Shown here in pieces: positions 60,150 to 64,000 of a stretch of DNA of 64,000 nt. Source of the DNA: Daphnia pulex (Eukaryota > Arthropoda > Branchiopoda > Diplostraca > Daphniidae). Where the stretch lies: positions 10,120,001 through 10,184,000 of the forward strand of contig NC_060019.1 of assembly GCF_021134715.1 (NCBI RefSeq), read 5' to 3'. Below the pieces are notes generated by a model that did no database searches, was not told the DNA's origin, and saw nothing but the letters and a program-made list of their open reading frames with translations. Positions within the stretch are counted from its first letter, which is position 1; each line of letters opens with the position of its first letter. Both the position numbers and the translations under genes were made by a program.

Positions 60150-63100
60150 CTGCGGAACGACACAGGACGCGACTGGGAACCAATAAACATGTTGACCTGT
60201 CCAGCCAACTTTTACTCTCTCACCGTATCAGTGTTCCTCCAGACCAGTCAATATGAAGCGGAATTGAGATATCACATTATAAAAAACGGAGGTGGAAAAA
60301 AATATACTGGTCGAAAACTTTCTGCAGTTTCTTTCCATCAAATGACCTCATTTCCAACCCTTTTTTCTGTATGTCACCAGAGTTATTTTGTTACTCGCCA
60401 CAATAATGGCTATCAATAGGAAATCAATTTGCCTTTTAATTTTCTTTCAAATGCCACCAGCGCACTAGGTGTGGAAGATTGATGGTGAAACGTAGACGAA
60501 AACCAGTTTTGCTGTTTCTCCTACTGAATGTTATACCGTAGGAAAACAATGGATGAGAAACCACGAATTTTCACTAACCACTTACAATTAATCAACTTAG
60601 ACTGAATTGTACCATCTTTGTATCAATTACAAAGAGAAAAAGTCGCCATAAAACATAAATAATTCTTAAAACGTGCGCTATGATTGCACTATTAAAGTTT
60701 ATGAGTATGCTATGCATGGCTATCGGATTTCAATTAAGTAAGGACTCAAAAGACGTGTAAACGCAAAGCCAGAATTAAAGTTAAACGGGTCATGGGGGTT
60801 GTATGATGTAACACGACTTTCTCCCGCGTCTGATCAAATAATAACAAAAAATTCTGTTATTTTCCTTTAACAGAAACAGTGACCTATAACTTCAATCAGA
60901 TGGAACAAATGCGGGTTTAGTGCCTTGTCGGCCCCCATATTGAGGTAGGAAGTTTCCGCAAATTACAATTTTTTTTCTCATCAATCCACACTGGTGTTCT
61001 TAAGCTCATTTCAACAGTGAACTATAGCTTTCACTTATCACCTCAAAAGAGATAAAATACATTCCACCTTTTCATCATAGAAAGTGTTGGTGGGAACAAA
61101 ATGATGGGACAAAAAACGAGTCACCCACATTGCTATTATTCTTCCGTTCGTGGAATTCATAGCTTGATGACTGAGGGCATTGCGTCACGTCACATCCGAG
61201 CACTACAGAAAAAGAACACGTCAGAAGTTCCTACCTTGGGGTGATAAGGTACAGCGCAGTAGACGAAATTTAAATGGAAGTGGATGAAGGACAAGTCGTC
61301 GCATTTCCCTTCACGGCTCAGTGTCGATATGTATTGTCCCCTGTTAATAACAGCGAAAATGACTTCTCAATGTCGTTTTTAGTTGTCTGATCAATGAGTA
61401 AAATATTACCGTTGTAAAGATAGTTCCGAATTCGTTTAACTTTCCGTAATAACAAGCTTGGAAATTTCAGATGAGCGTTCTAGCTTACCGTTCCTGAAAC
61501 AGAAATTGTTCTGAATTAAAAAAAATGTCTTTTCTTAATGAGAAATGGTATCCATTAGCCGAACAGTCAGTATTTTTATTATAATTTTTTTTTATAACCT
61601 GAGGATCTGATGTAAATGCGGCAATTTTATGGTGAAAGGGGCCATCACGAATTCGCACGGGAGTCCTGTAGAGAAGAATTCATCACGCAATGTCGTTTTC
61701 ATTCAACTGCCAGTCTAAGGAAATTAGAAATCAGATACGCAATAAGTGGCGGAGTACCTACGCGTCTTGATGAAAGTAATGTAGGGCACAACTAGTGCAA
61801 TGAAGGAAAGGACGATTATCATACCCTGGCTTTATTTTAAATGTGGAACATTGCACTGGCGATGAATTTATGGACAAGGTTTTGAACTTTTCTTTTTATG
61901 CATTTGTTAATTACTTTAAAACGTCCGTCAAAATAACAAATGTTAGTGCACATGCTATGATTCACAATGCTAATAAAAATAATGTAACTTGCACCCATCA
62001 CAAAAAACAAAATATAAGTAAAAAGTTTTTAAAGGTTAATTTGCTTAGATAAAAATCTGATCATTAAAAAAAAATCAGTAGTAGCAACATGGATTGGTAG
62101 TCTCAATGAACTGACCATAGCTACTTAAAACTGAAACCCAATATCTTAAACTATCTTGTGACATCAAGAATGGAATAGGAGATCCAAGTATTGTTCATAC
62201 GAAACAAACAATAATAAAACGAGAAAAGCCAAGAAAAAAAACAATCGTCGTCCGCTAGATGCCTACACCAACACGAAAACACGTAATAACATTGCATTAG
62301 TGTCACAGTAACCCACCCAGTCAAGAAAACAACGCTTGCGGGAGTTTGAGTCGATGGGAGGGGTCTCTGATGGGGCGCCAGTAGAGAAGCAAACGCGAAC
62401 CACGGCAGTTGTGGGTGCGTGTCTGTTTAGCCAATTTTCGTTTGTTTTGTGTTCCAACGAGTGTGAGCGACCTAACCGAGCGTTCAGCGCCACTCCCGCA
62501 AGCGCAAGGCAATACCGTTCGTTCATCCCCACCTCATTCCGCACCCGTTTTCAGGAAACAACTCAACCTGCTTCAATACAAAATACATTTGTCTTATGCG
62601 GGAGCTAGTCGGTGATACATTTCAGTGGTTTTTCCGCACTTTACACGAATTACATTAAAGGTGTTGAGACGTGTGCGTTGCGTGCGCGCGCGCTGCATTT
62701 AAACTCAGCGGGAGGGCCCCCCCATCTCTCCCCCTCGATGGAAGATATTCTTAGAGGAGAAACCTTCAAGACAATAACAAAAGAAATGAAAGGCCTCAAG
62801 TCATCCAGCATCAACAATATCCACGACTTCCTCCAAGGCGAGTCTAATTGCTATTTCTTTGTTCATTTGCTAAATAATTAAAGTAGACGGTATTTGTTGT
62901 TTTGAGGAAAATATTTCGATTGTAAGCGATCTGTGGCTTAACTCTGTTATTTAAAGAAAGTCATGTGAAATAAAAGGACATGGAATAGATGGAAAAATCC
63001 AATTACGTTTACCGTTGGTGTCCACTATAAAAGTTCGTCCAAAAGGTCTCTCGTTTCAATGTCCTCGTTAGGTTTAGAACAGTTGGAATTTACGTATTCT

Positions 63101-64000
63101 CCACCGATAACAAATAACGCGGAAATAATAATGTTGCATTCTAACCGCAAAATGTTCCCAATGCTGGCCGCTGACGTTGTGTGGCAAGAATAAAGATTTT
63201 TCGATTGCATCGATAAGAAAAGGGTTGAGAATTTTTACGTTTTTTGTAAGTTGTAACTGCACTAGTTCGTGCCAATATATCTCGTTAAACCGCAGACCTA
63301 ATCTACCCACCGCATCCCAACAGGAAGGTTTAATTTCATTTGCTTGTCATCAATGCGTGATGTTCCCATTTTTACGGAATAAAGAAAGAACTGATTTTAT
63401 TTCAGCTATGTTGGTTGCTTCATAATAGGTTTTTCTGTCAACCATCAAATTTCGAAATTCAAAACCAGAAATTCTGATAAGCTATTTAAAATAAAAAACC
63501 TTTGCTTATTCCCGAGAAATAGTCACGTTCGCTGCGCCCGTAATGACGTCACTGACCTTGCTAGAACGATAAATCGGCCTTCGAGTATAACTTACAACAA
63601 CGCACGGAACGCAGCGTAAAGGGCTTGCCAACGTAAAAATGATTCATAAGCAAATATACAAAAAAAAACAGAGAGTCGATGCGAAACAATAGGTTCTTAC
63701 CTTGCCCATTCTTCAGCTCCCAGGTGTGAGAGTAACTCCCTTCGACACTAATGGCCAAGGCATTCTTCATTCTCTGCCGATCCTAAACACATCCGCTATT
63801 TCCTCTTCCAAATTAATGGAAGCCAACACTATGGAATTCTTCAATCGCCTAGGAATCCGTTTCTGTTGAAAGGAAATACAAGAAATATTAAAAGGGCGGA
63901 AATACGGTCTTAATGTTAGCAAAACGCCCTACTTCCTTGAAGGTGGACGCCCTTCTTTGGCCCAAAGCGGATATTATTACCACGATGTTATCTGTCAAAA
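60150..64000. other. Region without an assigned gene; weak exon candidates
   Basis: On the minus strand a hydrophobic segment (MIIVLSFIALVVPYITFIKTR, about 61763-61827) has an acceptor before it and a GT donor after it. A further open block at about 61234-61343 ends AAG|GTAGGAAC. I could not join these blocks in a consistent frame. At 62640-62760 the sequence is unusually GC/CpG-rich with a TTTAAA element, like a core promoter, followed on the plus strand by ATG at 62741 (MEDILRGETFKTITKEM). Near 63695-63770 a minus-strand ATG opens MKNALAISVEGSYSHTWELK and ends at a good donor (AAG|GTAAGA). None is recognised. Confidence 0.25.

Noticed and set aside
61230-61830. TMEM231-like transition-zone protein
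   Set aside because: The hydrophobic segment and two later blocks resembled that family loosely, but the exons do not join in frame and the key conserved segments are not convincing.
62741-62850. N-terminus of a RAD51D-like protein
   Set aside because: A short helix-like stretch (ITKEMKGLKSSSINNIHDFL) looked similar, but no Walker A/B exon was found downstream in the window.

Overview
The window looks like nuclear genomic DNA of an arthropod, most probably a cladoceran crustacean of the Daphnia type. This rests on inference: genes are split by very short introns (mostly 55-90 nt), packed tightly on both strands, and encode clear animal orthologues, including an arthropod Swim/TINAGL protein and a Ca-alpha1D-type channel. 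I could run no database search, so the species is not proven. No tRNA, rRNA, CRISPR, prokaryotic operon or viral gene was recognised.

Region 1-42.4 kb is a dense block of conserved housekeeping and developmental genes. In order: the 5' end of an L-type voltage-gated calcium channel (-, runs off the left edge, first coding intron of the AT-AC U12 class); DCP1 decapping activator (+); DDX20/Gemin3 helicase (+); Swim/TINAGL secreted papain-like protein (+); Nup107 (-); BCCIP (+); FMC1 (-); SRRD (-); an LRRC14/PRAME-like leucine-rich-repeat protein (-); a NACHT-WD40 (NWD-like) protein with a predicted acylated N-terminus (+); DEK (+); Par-6 (-); and BLM RecQ helicase (+). For each I traced exons through splice sites and checked that phases join. 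SRRD and FMC1 lie on the same strand, and the stop codon of SRRD overlaps the start codon of FMC1 (ATGA), an unusual arrangement for an animal genome. Nup107/BCCIP and Par-6/BLM are divergent pairs that probably share promoter space; BCCIP/FMC1 and DEK/Par-6 are convergent.

Region 42.4-56.9 kb is accessory. It has no intact protein gene that I can support. It holds a family of related exon-like segments with conserved splice signals but no conserved reading frame. One copy is on the plus strand (about 43.2-47.8 kb) and at least two are on the minus strand (about 48.7-53.1 kb), forming a candidate cluster of duplicated spliced noncoding RNAs. It also holds a 3.2-kb segment bounded by long inverted repeats, a nested 390-bp inverted-repeat element with a 34-nt perfect palindrome, small tandem duplications, and a decayed fragment of an LRP5/6 (arrow)-type receptor.

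Region 56.9-60.2 kb carries two tandem paralogous genes for small secreted proteins, each with a TATA box. Their 3' exons are nearly identical while their 5' exons are strongly diverged, which suggests gene conversion. Region 60.2-64 kb has no gene I could assign; only weak exon candidates were seen.
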